Source of the DNA: Megalobrama amblycephala
Taxonomy: Eukaryota > Chordata > Actinopteri > Cypriniformes > Xenocyprididae
Reading direction: 5' to 3'
NCBI RefSeq assembly: GCF_018812025.1
Contig: NC_063061.1
Location: 34,680,493 to 34,744,492, forward strand
DNA: 64,000 bases
Positions 34,096-45,535 of this stretch are shown piece after piece. A program made the translations under genes and the position numbers. Each line of letters opens with the position of its first letter. Position 1 is the stretch's first letter. The notes below the pieces were generated by a model. It saw only the letters and a program-made list of their open reading frames with translations, ran no database searches and was not told the origin of the DNA.

Positions 34096-34141
34096 CTTTG
34101 ATCACGAGGTGAATGAAATAATGCGTTTGTTTCAGTGCCCA

Positions 34142-34190
34142 TTTTATAGCTTATAAAAAGAGGAGGGTCTTCATGAGAAAATGAAAGAAA
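34142..34190 (-). promoter_or_regulatory. Ly6 gene promoter: TATA box and ISRE-like motif
   Basis: Reading toward the gene, an ISRE-like element (GAAAATGAAA on the plus strand at 34177-34186) is followed by TATAAAA (34142-34148), about 50 bases before the ATG. The same pair in the same order occurs upstream of the paralogue (56886-56895 and 56851-56857). Confidence 0.6.
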
Positions 34191-34289
34191 ATGTAACAGA
34201 AACTTAAACTTCCTTAATTTACTTGCCAGTTAATGATAAATTATGGTTTAATATGGAAACTACAATGTGTACTAGGTTTACTTAAACCA

Positions 34290-34510
34290 ACCTTCTTATA
34301 GTGATAATTGACCCAAAAATGAAGATTCTGTCATCATCATGTCATTCAAAACCTCTATGATTGTCTTTCTTCTGCAGTAAAGTAGATATTTTGAAAAATG
34401 TGTGTGAGTGTCCATAAAATGAAAGCCAGTGGGGTTCAATTTTGTTTGGACCCAAACATTCTTTAAAATATATTCTTGTGTTCTGCAGAAGAAGAAAAAA
34501 ATCACACATA
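34290..34510. repeat. Dispersed repeat of the AATTGACCCAAAAATGAA type
   Basis: ATTGACCCAAAAATGAAGATTCTGTCATC opens a fish-type repeat of about 200 bases, continuing with TCTTCTGCAG and TCTGCAGAAGAAG blocks that pair in inverse. A shorter relative lies at 57012-57045. Confidence 0.55.
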
Positions 34511-34688
34511 CTTCATATGGTGGTGAGTATGAAATGTTTATGAGAAACGAAGTCAAGGCTAGTTCTTTGAGCTTTTCACCTAAATATAGGCTACTTTATT
34601 GTTGCAACGTTAAAGAACTAAAATAAGTGCAATTCAGTAGTATATGGTACAACTACACACTGTGAGTCATGATACATCCTGTTTATAC

Positions 34689-35321
34689 TAGTGATGGGTG
34701 ATTTCGAAACACTGCTTCATGAAGCTTCGACGCCTTTACGAATCTTTTGTTTCGAATCAGTGATTCGGAGCATGAATCAAACTGCCAAAGAGAGTTCAGT
34801 AAACGAGGCTTTGTTGAGTCATAACTGTTTTAAAACATTTTGAAATTTCAATGGTTCACCGCTGGGGGGCGATTTCTGTGAACCCATGAATCATGCGGAT
34901 TCAATGATATCGCCCCCAGTGGCGAACCAATGTCTGTGGGTTTTACCTGATCTCTGATTAGTTTTATACATTTGTAGACGTTTTAGTATTAGACAATTAT
35001 TAGTATTAGACAAGTATTAGTAAAATTAACAGGAATAATAGTACTTAGGCTAATAGTCTGGCCTGTTTAGCTGAGCCATCCATGGAACAAACAAAACAAG
35101 CCCTGAAAACTGATAAAAGAACACATATTATACAGACACGTGATGTCTAATCTAATCTTTGTATGCATTTTGGTCTGAGTTTTTGCTGCATTTACATTGT
35201 TCTGACCAGCAGGGGACACCAGCGAGTGGCGTGTCGAACGCTTCGAAATAGTGAATCGTTTTGCGAATCAATTGGTTCAATTGTTTCGAAGCTTTGGAAA
35301 GCTTTGTTTCTCGCATCACTA
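34689..35321. mobile_element. hAT-like nonautonomous element, TAGTGATG termini
   Basis: TAGTGATGGGTGATTTCGAA and the inverse end CATCACTA bound 633 bp. Flanking octamers GTTTATAC (34681-34688) and GTTTAACC (35322-35329) match at six of eight positions. Inverted GATTTCGAAAC/GTTTCGAAGC motifs repeat inside. TAGTGATG ends with an 8-bp duplication fit hAT (inference). Confidence 0.65.
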
Positions 35322-35329
35322 GTTTAACC

Positions 35330-37278
35330 ATAACTTTCGTTTTCTCTGAAATTATGAACCACGAGCCTTTGAAAACATCAGGAGGAGTTTCATTTTCATG
35401 ACAATCTCAAGCACATGACTAAAATTTTACTAAAAATTAGCGTGAAGAGTAGGCTAATATGATTTGAATATGATTTTTTTTTTGTCTGGCCCAAAATAAG
35501 AAAAATATAATCCATGCCTTTTCCAAGCTGCTTGATTACATATGCTGGAGCCTGTTAGGTACAATATATTTGTCTTTATTTATTTCTCTTTATTCATCTT
35601 TGTAGATTTTTAACATAAGAAAGCAAGAAGTATAAAAGCAAACATAATAGCAAAGATAACATCAAAATAAATAAACACATTAAAGAACTGAAAAGTGGGC
35701 TAACATAAACAAAGCATAGAAATTTTGAAGAGTATTATTATTATTTGCAAGGATCATATGCAGCAAAAATATTTTTCTCTTCCTTAAATGTTATTAGATC
35801 ATTTGTGTGAAAGTATGTTGTCCTTTAAAATTGAGATTAAAAATAAAATACAAGGCAGCTAGAGAGACCTTTATCACACTTGTGCAATAGTGATATTCAA
35901 ACACAGTAGTGACAAAACAATGTTTAGAGCTGTTAGAGCTGCTCTGAGGCAGTATGTTGATGAAATTAAATGCATAGTTTAATTTTATACAAGCTAAAAA
36001 TATGGGTGTGGAGCACACTCTTAAATTTTTAATATATCAACATATTATGAGAAATACTTAATAGAATAGAAACCAATACAGAAATCCTAATGGTTAACAC
36101 AAAACCATTACAAACCATCAGCCATTAACCATTACAAAATGGTTTCCATTACATAGAGTGTTTTGGGCATATTCCATTAGGATTTATTGGTTTGTATTGG
36201 TTTCCATTACAAATTTGTATTGGTCTTTATTTGCAAATATTTATTGGTTCCCATTAGATATGTACCCATGTACCAGATCTGGCCCACATTACTGGTCATG
36301 GAGGACCAACGTCCCGCAGTATGTAGCTCCAACTTTCTCACACACCTGCCTGTAGTTTCTGGTGATTCTGAAGACCTTCATCAACTGGTTCAGGTCTGCT
36401 TAATGGCTGGAGCCACAGTTAATTCTTCAAACAGGACTAGATGGCAATAAATACTGAAAAGAGAGAGGACAGACAACATATAATGGTATAAAGCCAGTTT
36501 AAAAATTTATTCATATGTATAACATATGAGAATGTACATACAGTATGACACCACTGTACTGAATTCAGTATTTGTCATTTAAGTAAGGATCATCTAATTT
36601 AAAATAAAAAAATGACACCTGAAATATTAACAGATAACATAAGCAAAATGTTCATGAAAATACAGTTGTATGGTGCAAAGAAAGTTTTTGTAAATGACTA
36701 TGATAAATCTACAATGCAAAAACTGAGAATGTGTGACTGAGCCAAATAGCACTAGAGCAGAACCAATGATCTGATTACACACAAGGAAGAGGGAGAAAAA
36801 TAAACAAAAAATAATATATCAGTCAAATATTACTCTGTATGGATGAATGTGCTGGTGAAATGAATACATTCAAGAGAAATTATTACATTAATATTTAATG
36901 TGATTTATTTCATGGCCTCAGTTATATCTTTTCGTAATTAATTAAATATTAGCTACAGGTGTTTGATTTAATTTGACAGAACTTTTCGGGTGAATATATG
37001 AGTCCTCTCTCTCTCTCTTTCACTCTCTCTCCCCGTGCATGCACGCTCCAGCTTGTGCGTGAGACAACGCGTACAAAGTTATTGTAAAATCTGTTATTTT
37101 TAGGTCACGATAACATGATAGTAATATGACCGTATAGCTTTGAAAAAATACAAACCACATGTAAATGATTTGCTGTCTGTCATCATATAAGCCTATATAC
37201 ATTAAACATATGTAACGAAATTTATTGTAATTTTTTTATTGTATTTATGCTACATAAATCCCCGTTTACATCACTGTT

Positions 37279-37317
<39 letters not shown>

Positions 37318-37429
37318 CGGCCATCATGCCTAGCTCGGTCTTAAGTTTAGTTGTCGCGTAAAATAGCAACGGAAAAACATTAATAAATCAAATTAACACC
37401 AAAATGGATGTAAAACGGTTTTTAAAGTA
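35330..37429. other. No gene recognised; minor repeats
   Basis: AT-rich DNA. 35516-35610 matches 48860-48960. 36060-36260 is rich in CCATTA/TAATGG and TGGTTT motifs related to 40090-40290. 36290-36440 resembles a dispersed cyprinid repeat. A CT-rich tract lies at 37005-37035 and a poly-A run at about 37288-37312. Nothing codes convincingly. Confidence 0.4.
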
Positions 37430-38997
37430 CAAACCCGATTCCAAAAAAGTTGGGACACTGTACAAATTGTGAATAAAAAAAGAATGCAATAATTTACAAA
37501 TCTTATAAACTTATATTTTATTCACAATAGAATATAGATAACATAAAGTGAGACATTTTGAAATGTCATGCCAAATATTGGCTCATTTTGGATTTCATGA
37601 GCGCTACACAATCCAAAAAGTTGGGACAGGTAACAATAAGAGGCTGGAAAAGTTAAATGTACATATAAGGAACAGTTGGAGGACCAATTTGCAACTTATT
37701 AGGTCAATTGGCAACATGATTGGCTATAAAAAGAGCCTCTCAGAGTGGCAGTGTCTCTCAGAAGTCAAGATGGGCAGAGGATCACCAATTCCCCCAATGC
37801 TGCGACAAAAAATAGTGGAACAATATCAGAAAGGAGTTTCTCAGAGAAAAATTGCAAAGAGTTTGAAGTTATCATCATCTACAGTGCATAATATCATCCA
37901 AAGATTCAGAGAATCTGGAACAATCTCTGTGCGTAAGGGTCAAGGCCGGAAAAACCATACTGGATGCCCGTGATATTCGGGCCCTTAGACGGCACTGCAT
38001 CACATACAGGAATGCTACTGTAATGGAAATCACAACATGGGCTCAGGAATACTTCCAGAAAACATTGTCATTGAATACAATCCACCGTGCCATTCGCTGT
38101 TGCCGGCTAAAACTCTATAGGTCAAAAAAGAAGCCATATCTAAACATGATCCAGAAGCGCAGGCGTTTTCTCTGGGCCAAGGCTCATTTAAAATGGACTG
38201 TGGCAAAGTGGAAAACTGTTCTGTGGTCAGACAAATCAAAATTTGAAGTTCTTTTGGAAAACTGGGACGCCATGTCATCCGGACTAAAGAGGACAAGGAC
38301 AACCCAAGTTGTCATCAGCGCTCAGTTCAGAAGCCTGCATCTCTGATGGTATGGGGTTGCATGAGTGCGTGTGGCATGGGCAGCTTACACATCTGGAAAG
38401 GCACCATCAATGCTGAAAGGTATATCCAAGTTTTAGAACAACATATGCTCCCATCCAGACGTCGTCGCTTTCAGGGAAGATCTTGCATTTTCCAACATGA
38501 CAATGCCAGACCACATACTGCATCAATTACAACATCATGGCTGCGTAGAAGAAGGATCCGGGTACTGAAATGGCCTGCAGTCCAGATCTTTCACCCATAG
38601 AAAACATTTGGCGCATCATAAAGAGGAAGATGCGACAAAGAAGACCTAAGACAGTTGAGCAATTAGAAGCCTGTATTAGACAAGAATGGGACAACATTCC
38701 TATTCCTAAACTTGAGCAACTTGTCTCCTCAGTCCCCAGATGTTTGCAGACTGTTATAAAAAGAAGAGGGGATGCCACACAGTAGTAAACATGGCCTTGT
38801 TCCAACTTTTTTGAGATGTGTTGATGCCATGAAATTTTAAATCAACTTATTTTTCCCTTAAAATGATACATTTTAAAATGATATGTCATCTATGTTGTAT
38901 TCTGAATAAAATATTGAAATTTGAAACTTCCACATCATTGCATTCTGTTTTTATTCACAATTTGTACAGTGTGCCAACTTTTTTGGAATCAGGTTTG
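37430..38997 (+). mobile_element. Tc1-like IR/DR transposon
   Basis: The element lies between TA dinucleotides at 37428-37429 and 38998-38999. Its ends CAAACCCGATTCCAAAAAAG and the inverse at 38979-38997 begin inverted repeats of nearly 200 bases. Each repeat has an outer (AAAAAAGTTGGGACACTGTAC) and an inner (near 37612 and 38800, AAAAAGTTGGGACA-like) copy of the binding motif, the IR/DR layout known from Sleeping Beauty-type elements. It contains a broken transposase gene. Confidence 0.9.
37770..38785 (+). pseudogene. Tc1-like transposase, frameshifted
   Basis: Four pieces in three frames. The helix-turn-helix DNA-binding part is MGRGSPIPPMLRQK to TVHNIIQRFRESG (from 37770). The DDE part has WSDKSKF (near 38225), QHDNARPHT (near 38498-38524) and SPDLSPIENIW (near 38579-38611), so all three catalytic acidic residues are kept with the Tc1-type DD34E order. 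Frame breaks near 37950, 38340 and 38570 disable it. An intact relative would cut and paste the element at TA sites. Confidence 0.9.
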
Positions 38998-39754
38998 TAT
39001 ATTACCTCAGATTACCAGAAAATGAATTGTCTGAGCGTCTAGTCGACCGTTATAACAGTTAACGTTATAACATTTAAACACAGCAAGCTAAATAATATCA
39101 TCAGATAAACAACAAAAGTGGGTGTAATTTAATTCCAATGAATTAATTCATTACCATTTCGACCTGTTACACTAATTTTAATAGAAATTACTATAGAAAT
39201 ATAAAAAGCTTACCTGTTTGCGGTTTCAGTCGATTCCGGAATGACATTCCATTATGCTGTTCCAGCAGTCTCATTGGTTGGAATTAATCACGTCATGTCA
39301 AATTACTAATAATTTATATCTATTTATTTATTTTTTGCCATTTCAGAAAAATAATATATTAATATTGTATATATATATATATATATATATAATATGTAAT
39401 TGTCTCAGTCTGACTTTACTGGTCAGGGAGCAGCTACAAACAAACAGGTAAAGACAGTACTTGTCTTGAATGTAATAACATTGGTGACATTTTACTAAAT
39501 TGTTAAAAATAGTTTGATTAACCCTGTGCCTTGAGCATTTAATCGTAAAACAATGAAAACTTGTACTGTGCTAGGAACATGATGGGTTGCCCACGGTAAA
39601 CCTGCTATGGGCCCCGGAGCTAACCAACTGGGGGCCTGTGTGGGACTGTCCCACAGAAAACTCACACTTTGTGGGAGAGGAATGAAATCACATTAAACAT
39701 GAGTTCTATGTCGATAAATTAAAATTGATTTCTGCACATCGTTATGTTATTTTT
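38998..39754. other. No gene recognised; (TA)n near 39366-39391
   Basis: AT-rich intergenic DNA with a TA microsatellite. The open frame at 39254-39451 reads through this microsatellite and is not credible. Confidence 0.5.
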
Positions 39755-40020
39755 GTACACACACAAACAAACACGTTGTGTTTTCATGTTTTATGGGGAC
39801 TTTCCATAGACATAATGGTTCTTTTACTGTACAAATTGTATATTCTATCCTCCTACACTAACCCTACCCCTAAACCATACCCATCACAGAAAACATTCTG
39901 CATTTTCCTCATGGGGACCAAAAAATGTCCCCACACGATTTCAGATATTGCCATCTTTGTGGGGACATTTTATCCCCATAATGTAGGGTTTACCAGGCCA
40001 CACACACACACTCCTCCCAC
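39755..40020. repeat. Fish dispersed repeat (GGGGACTTTCCATAGACATAATGG)
   Basis: It contains GGGGACTTTCCATAGACATA, ACACTAACCCTACCCCTAAACC and TGTGGGGACATTTTATCCCC, motifs I associate with a very common cyprinid repeat. It ends in a CA-rich stretch near 40000. Confidence 0.55.
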
Positions 40021-40089
40021 CCAGTTTTTTAAAACAAAGTTATGACATTGTCTCCCATGCAGTTACACTGCAAAAGGGAAAATGAGACG

Positions 40090-40290
40090 TGTAATCTATA
40101 TGTTGCCAAAGAAGTTCTATTGGTCTTTAATGGTATCCAATAGGCAAAACATGCCACCAACAGAAGAAAACAAATTACCAATAGAGACCCACTAGGACCA
40201 TTACAGACCATTACAGTTTCCATTAAATCCAATACAGTTCCATTTGAAACCATTAAAACATTACAATTTCTGTAATGGTTTCTATTATTT
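40090..40290. repeat. CCATTA/TAATGG-rich dispersed repeat
   Basis: TATTGGTCTTTAATGG, GACCATTACAGACCATTACA and GTAATGGTTTCTATT are related to 36060-36260 in the opposite sense. Confidence 0.5.
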
Positions 40291-40520
40291 TTTTCAGCAA
40301 TAACCACCTAAGCATTAATTTTTAACCAGCCCCAGATGACAACAGGCTGGGCATATTACAGAAAGATCTTAACTTCAGAATCCATCTTATCTGTTTGGTA
40401 ACCATAGCAATTTCTAATCCTAAAAGCTGTCTTAACTTTAGGACAACCCCACTGGTGTCCTAACTTCAAACCTTTTTAAATCCAACGGTAAAAATCACAG
40501 TATAAAAGACTTTTTTGAGA

Positions 40521-40721
40521 ATGGCGTTACATTTATTAATTATACAAGACAAAGATCAGCTACGGTTGATGGTGGAGAGACTTTTGGAGGACCCAGAGGA
40601 TGTGCTGCGTTTTGATGATAACATATTTGTATATTTTCGTGAGAGAGCGAAGGTGAAAACTTGCCGAATAAAGCAGGCTTTACCTTTTCAACAGAACAGG
40701 ACCATTGAAATTCAGGCCTAA
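40521..40721 (+). pseudogene. Possible N-terminal fragment of a transposase-like ORF
   Basis: A 66-residue open frame starting MALHLLIIQDKDQ contains VERLLEDPEDVLRFDDN and ends against the CAGGCC terminus of the next element. The pattern of an acidic DDN block followed by a phenylalanine/arginine-rich segment recalls Harbinger-type proteins, but the match is weak and from memory. It could be a chance frame. Confidence 0.3.
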
Positions 40722-42373
40722 TCCCAATTCTATTTTATTACCCCTTCGCCCTACCCCTTCCATCTTGAAACAGAGTGGCAAGGTGTAGGGGTGAAAATAT
40801 TCCCCCAAGAAATGCGACACCACTACTACACGTCATCATACCAAGTTTCTTTTATTAGTGTCCTGTAACATACCAGTATGAACAGCAATGAAGTGCGCAT
40901 ATCAACAGAAATAAGGCGCGAGCATGTTTAACAGATGGGCTACTCACTCCCAACAATGTTTTGCGCTGTATTTTGAAACGGTGCTCGGTTTCAGTTCAAA
41001 AACGAACCTTTGACTTTCCCAAGACTGGTGAAGCCGCTTTTCCAAGCTGTTTGTTTAACCGTTGCATTTCGTGCCGAGCCGAGCCGGCCGTTACTGTCGT
41101 GCTGTGATAACGGAGCTCTTTGCAATGTAAATACAAACGAGTCAGTTGTTATCTTGGTAACGCAAGAGTTTACCAAGCGGCAACCTCCCCCAGTTTCTCT
41201 TGAGGCCAATACGGAAGTGACTTAAACTGCAATTCATCGACTGGCCGCTAGGGACAGGCTCATTGAGTTCCATGTTAAAATGGCCAATTTTACAGCAGAA
41301 AAAAACATGTTTACAGGTTGGTACAAATTGTGGTTTTGGTCTATACTGCTAAATTTGCCCTTCATGACAACTCTGAGAGGGGTGAATTTTTTTATAACTC
41401 ATCTGTTTAAATTATATTAAGCCTTAAAGTTCTGCATAATTAAGGGCGTGTTCACTTGAGTGTCAGGTGGATCGCGCTGCTGTCTGTGAGCCATCACTTT
41501 ATTCCAGCCGCTGAATTTGGCATCTCAGCCGTGTTTGTGCTTTTTTCAGGATTATTTTATACAATTATAAAATAATATGGTTTTGCTGCGTTAATGGTCG
41601 AGACAGATGTGCGTCTGTGTAGATGTGCACACATGCGGAAGGAAAGGATCGTCGTGGCACTGGCTAAAAGTTTTGTTCGTGAGATTTACTATGACTATGG
41701 CTGGAGAATATCCCTCTCAAGACACCACAAACTCCGACAGCACTGCTTGGATATTATAACTTAAACTGCTGCATTTTGGACGCGGGCTCATGGTCAAGTT
41801 GAGCTAGGTGGTGTGGTTTCAGTAACCATGGCACCTCAGTTCAACCAAGTCCCGCCTTTGCCCATTTTCGGTTATCCGGGAGTGACGTGCGTTGACGCGC
41901 AGCTAAGATGGCAGCGGCCTCATTTTCGCCTCAAAACTGCTCTTGAGAAATCTACGGGTGATGTCACAGACTCTACGTCCATATTTTTTTACAGTTTATG
42001 GAGATGCAAATAGCGACTACTCTATGAAGGATGACAGATATTTCTTTTAACTGTATTACTCATTTGTGTTCACATAATTCAAATAGCACGTTTAGCAAGC
42101 TACGGAGAAACTGGCACCCAGACAACAAGTGATCGATCTTGAGAGGAAATATCACTACCATGATCACTACATGCATTCTAGCAGCACTGTAGTCGGTGTA
42201 TGCAGGGAAATTTCTCATACCCCTTCATTCGTAGTGTGGTCCCAAAAAATCTTCGTTTGAAGGGCTATCTGGTCCTTCCCCTTACCCCTAGCCCACCACT
42301 CCAGCCAAAAGAGAATCGAGACACCCCTACCCCTTCACGTGAATGCGCAAAACGAAGGGGTAGGGGAAAGGGC
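40718..42373. mobile_element. Probable nonautonomous element, CAGGCC ends
   Basis: CAGGCCTAATCCCAATTCT followed by ACCCCTTCGCCCTACCCC at the left, and GAAGGGGTAGGGGAAAGGGCCTG at the right, form loosely inverted, CCCCTT-rich ends. Inside are other repeat fragments (for example GATGTCACAGACTCTACGTCC near 41960). The right end abuts the 3' end of the Ly6 pseudogene. No target duplication was found, so the limits are tentative. Confidence 0.45.
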
Positions 42374-42376
42374 CTG

Positions 42377-42811
42377 AAGTCTTGAATCTGGACTCACTGA
42401 AACAGGAGGAAGCTTCCCTTAAACACTCCATCTAATCAAGGCGATAAAGAAATTATCATTGATTAATACTACTAATAATAATAATTAAAATGGCATGTTT
42501 ATTGTTGGTCAATTTCCACATTTTTTTAAAAACAGTAAAAACTTTCAGAAAGCACTAATTCATACGCTTTTCATGCTGTTCAAACTTTACACAATTTTTG
42601 ACTACTCGTGATATTGTGCATCTTATGAACCATCACTTGTGTATTATTATTATTGTTTGTTTGAATTATTGAATGACTTGTAACATTTACCCGTTTTATC
42701 ACTGTAGGTCAAATCAAACTGCACACAGTCAAATAAAGAACAATACCTGCTGCATTGCAAAGGTCAGTGTCACAGCAGCGGACTGAAACTGTCCCTCCAA
42801 TTGCTATCTGT
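42377..42811 (-). pseudogene. Partial Ly6 gene copy (last two exons)
   Basis: It is a degraded duplicate of the last exons of the gene at 43734-44585. The terminal exon (about 42377-42425) keeps the acceptor and stop context but lacks a 30-base block, so the hydrophobic tail is shortened in frame. The preceding exon end (about 42757-42811) keeps RCCDTDLCN and a CAG|GTATTG donor. Its 5' half and the upstream exons are missing. Confidence 0.75.
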
Positions 42812-43200
42812 GTCAGGAACAGAATGCGCACAACAGCGTAGTCCAAATACTACTTACTGCACCTTTAACAAAGACAGATATATGTAACAAATATGTAAAA
42901 TCGGGTTTTTCCATTTCTTCAGATTTTTGTCTTGATATATTTTTTTATTAATTTAAATATATAATATATTATTTGATCATTACTCATCAGATCCTCAGTA
43001 CTGTTACGATGATCTCAGGCACAAAGTTGTAACTTTAATTTTACTGCGCTAAAAACCAGTTCACTCAGATCATTATTTCAAGTTATTTTGATTTGATTGG
43101 GCTCAAGGAGGCATTAGAGATGATGTCGCTCTATGTTTGTCACACCTCACAAGCGTGTTATTTCTCAGGACACATATTTCCTTTACATTTGTCAGGTTTG

Positions 43201-43202
<2 letters not shown>

Positions 43203-43231
<29 letters not shown>

Positions 43232-43232
43232 A
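43203..43232. repeat. (GT)n microsatellite
   Basis: About 15 uninterrupted GT units. The surrounding 42812-43640 shows no gene. Confidence 0.95.
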
Positions 43233-43733
43233 GTGTCACCAAGTAAGAAAATAAATATATTAATCTTGTAATTCTCTCTGGACAAATGTCTTTTTAAAGG
43301 CTTGATGTCTTAAATGTACATGTGAGCAGTTGTGAATTATAGTCATATTGTTTCTAAACATTATAAAGCTTTGATTGGTTCACCCAAACACACATTTTCA
43401 TGATTTGTAGATACACGTGTTTCCAAATGAAAAACACATTTCACATACTCTACTCATCTTAAAGTATCTTGTTTTCTGTGTATGAAAGAAATGTTTGTGT
43501 TTTGATTCTTGTATGAAGAATTATTTGGCTATAAAGACAATCTGCTTATAATGATGATGCAGTATATTTGTTTCGTATTTGTTTATTAAAATGCATATTT
43601 CTGAGTTCTTCAATTCATGATACAAAGAACAGCAGAGCAACAAAAGCTTTATTCAGTAAACTATAGTAATGCATCAGAATGTGTCTCATATTCACTGATC
43701 TTCACTGTAGAATCTGAAGTCTTGAATCTGGAC

Positions 43734-44585
43734 TCACTGAAACAGGAAGTAGAAGAGCAGAGGAGAGAAGAGCAGGAGGAAGCTTCCCTTAAACACTCCA
43801 TCTAAACAAGATGATGAAGAAAATAGTATTATACTACTACTACTAATAATAATAATAATGAATTAAAATGGCATGTTCATTGTTGATAAGTTTTGTCACA
43901 GTTTCCTAAAACAACAAAAACTCCTTTTCATGCTGTTCAAGCTTTACACTATTCTAGATTATAATAGTGGTTATGGAAAAAGGCAACTGATAGATGAATA
44001 CATGTAAATGTAAATTAGCACACAGTCAAATAAAGAACAACACCTGCTGTGTTGCAGAGATCAGTGTCACAGCAGTGGAGAGACACTGTCCCTAATTCAT
44101 TCTTTTGGGTCCCTGGATCACATTTAGGTGTACACCCTTTAGCTGTGTAAGACACCTTAGAGGAACCTGCAAAAAGGACAAACTTCCAAAATAGGCTCAA
44201 GACACAATTCCAGAAATCATGTTCCTCTTGTAAGAGACAAATAATTGCAATTATGTGATGAGATTAATATATATATATTTCTACTTCACATTATCACTTT
44301 CAGTAAACTACAGAAGTAAATTTCTACATCACACCGAACTTACCAACTGAATTTTCCACTATAGTCTTTCCACATTTAGAAAATCCAGCTAGACATGCTT
44401 CCACTTTTGCTTCACAGAACCCCGTCTTTTCAGATGAGCACGAGTAACACTGGAGTGAATATCCTTAAAGACAGAGAGAGACATTCAGTGATCTCAGTGT
44501 ACCAAATAATACATTCAATACTTGCTGTTTTTGTACCTCCAGTGAAAAAAAAGAAAAGAAGAACAACAGAGACTCGCAGATCCAT
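43734..44585 (-). CDS. Single-domain Ly6/uPAR (LU) family, GPI-anchored protein
   Basis: Four exons on the minus strand: 44537-44585, 44344-44463, 44044-44166 and 43734-43801 (360 nt, 119 aa), GT-AG introns all in phase 1. Exon 1 gives the signal peptide MDLRVSVVLLFFFFTGG. Exons 2-3 form one ten-cysteine LU domain (LQCYSC to HCCDTDLCN), and exon 4 is a hydrophobic tail ending FYFLFQ, typical of a GPI signal. It lacks the second domain found in the genes at 31943 and 53969. A cell-surface three-finger protein of unknown partner. A polyadenylation signal (AATAAA, reverse of 43648-43653) follows. A broken copy lies downstream at 42377-42811. Confidence 0.88.
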
Positions 44586-44659
44586 CGTGTGTCAGGAAGA
44601 GGATGAAATCACAATGTTTCCGTTCCTTTTATGTCTGTTCAGAAAGGGGTGGGTTTAAT

Positions 44660-44870
44660 GAAGAAACTTTGTGTCCTACACACACTTGACACATTCAGAC
44701 ACACACAGTGAATGTTTTCCATTCCAAAATAATGATCAGCTTTTAATAATGGATTACAGTAATCTAAGTGAATGATTTTAAAAGAAAGTAAAAAAAAAAA
44801 AAAAAAAAAAAAGGTTGCAATGCTGTTCTAGCTGGTGTCTATAGGGGTGTTCTGACATTGTTAGGCTGTT
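44660..44870. other. Upstream flank of the Ly6 gene; poly-A run
   Basis: A poly-A stretch lies at about 44790-44812. No gene is seen. Confidence 0.4.
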
Positions 44871-44876
44871 CTGGAG

Positions 44877-45090
44877 TGCGTTTCCCAAAGCTTATATGGT
44901 CGCAAGTTCTGTTGTTACCAATAGAGTTCAATGGGACTTACGACCATGGTTCACCAACGATGCTTTCGGGAAACGCACCCCTGGGTAGCGTTTCCCAAAA
45001 GCATCGTAAGCCTAAGATGATCGTAGCTCCATTGGTTTCAATGGAGCTACGATCAACTTAAGCTTACGATGCTTTTGGGAAACGCAGCCC
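44877..45090. repeat. Two adjacent hairpin repeats (GCGTTTCCCAAA)
   Basis: The first hairpin (44878-44979) starts GCGTTTCCCAAAGC and ends CTTTCGGGAAACGC. The second (44989-45087) starts GCGTTTCCCAAAAGCATCGT and ends with its near-perfect inverse, meeting around CCATTGGTTTCAATGG. They are head-to-tail copies of one foldback family. Confidence 0.8.
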
Positions 45091-45106
45091 TGGCTGATTA
45101 ATAGAG

Positions 45107-45380
45107 GGTATGCACGTGAAGTCACCGTCGACCGTTATGCCTGCGGTTACGCCCACTGAGTGGCACAAAGACTGAGCGGCAGCATTGGTTTTCCGCGTGA
45201 ATGCCGCAAAAAACACACAAAACACATCTAAAACGGGAATGAGCTTTGTGATTGACTGTACAAATAGCTTTGACACAAAACCTGAGGTAATATATTTAAA
45301 GACTGCCGAAGACTTCAGCAGAGAAACATGGATTTGCAGTTATCATTTTGTGTCAAATTGTTGGATTTTGAGGTAAAATC
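45107..45380 (+). repeat. Dispersed repeat with a possible zinc-finger (THAP-like) remnant
   Basis: Within a GC-richer segment, the frame from 45241 contains IDCTNSFDTK and, after a gap, SRETWICSYHFVSN. A Cys-x-Ser-x-His-Phe end is the hallmark of THAP domains, found in some transposases and host proteins. The first Cys and the middle residues are not convincingly present, so this is at best a fragment. Confidence 0.3.
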
Positions 45381-45535
45381 ATACCGTATTGTATTGTTAT
45401 ATATTGTTTTGACAACTGATCAATTAAATATTTAGCATCTTATATTCTGCATTATTAGGTGTTTTTAAATAAACACTGACACAAACTATACAAGTTTTAG
45501 GGCTGGACGATATGACGATACATATAATATTGATA

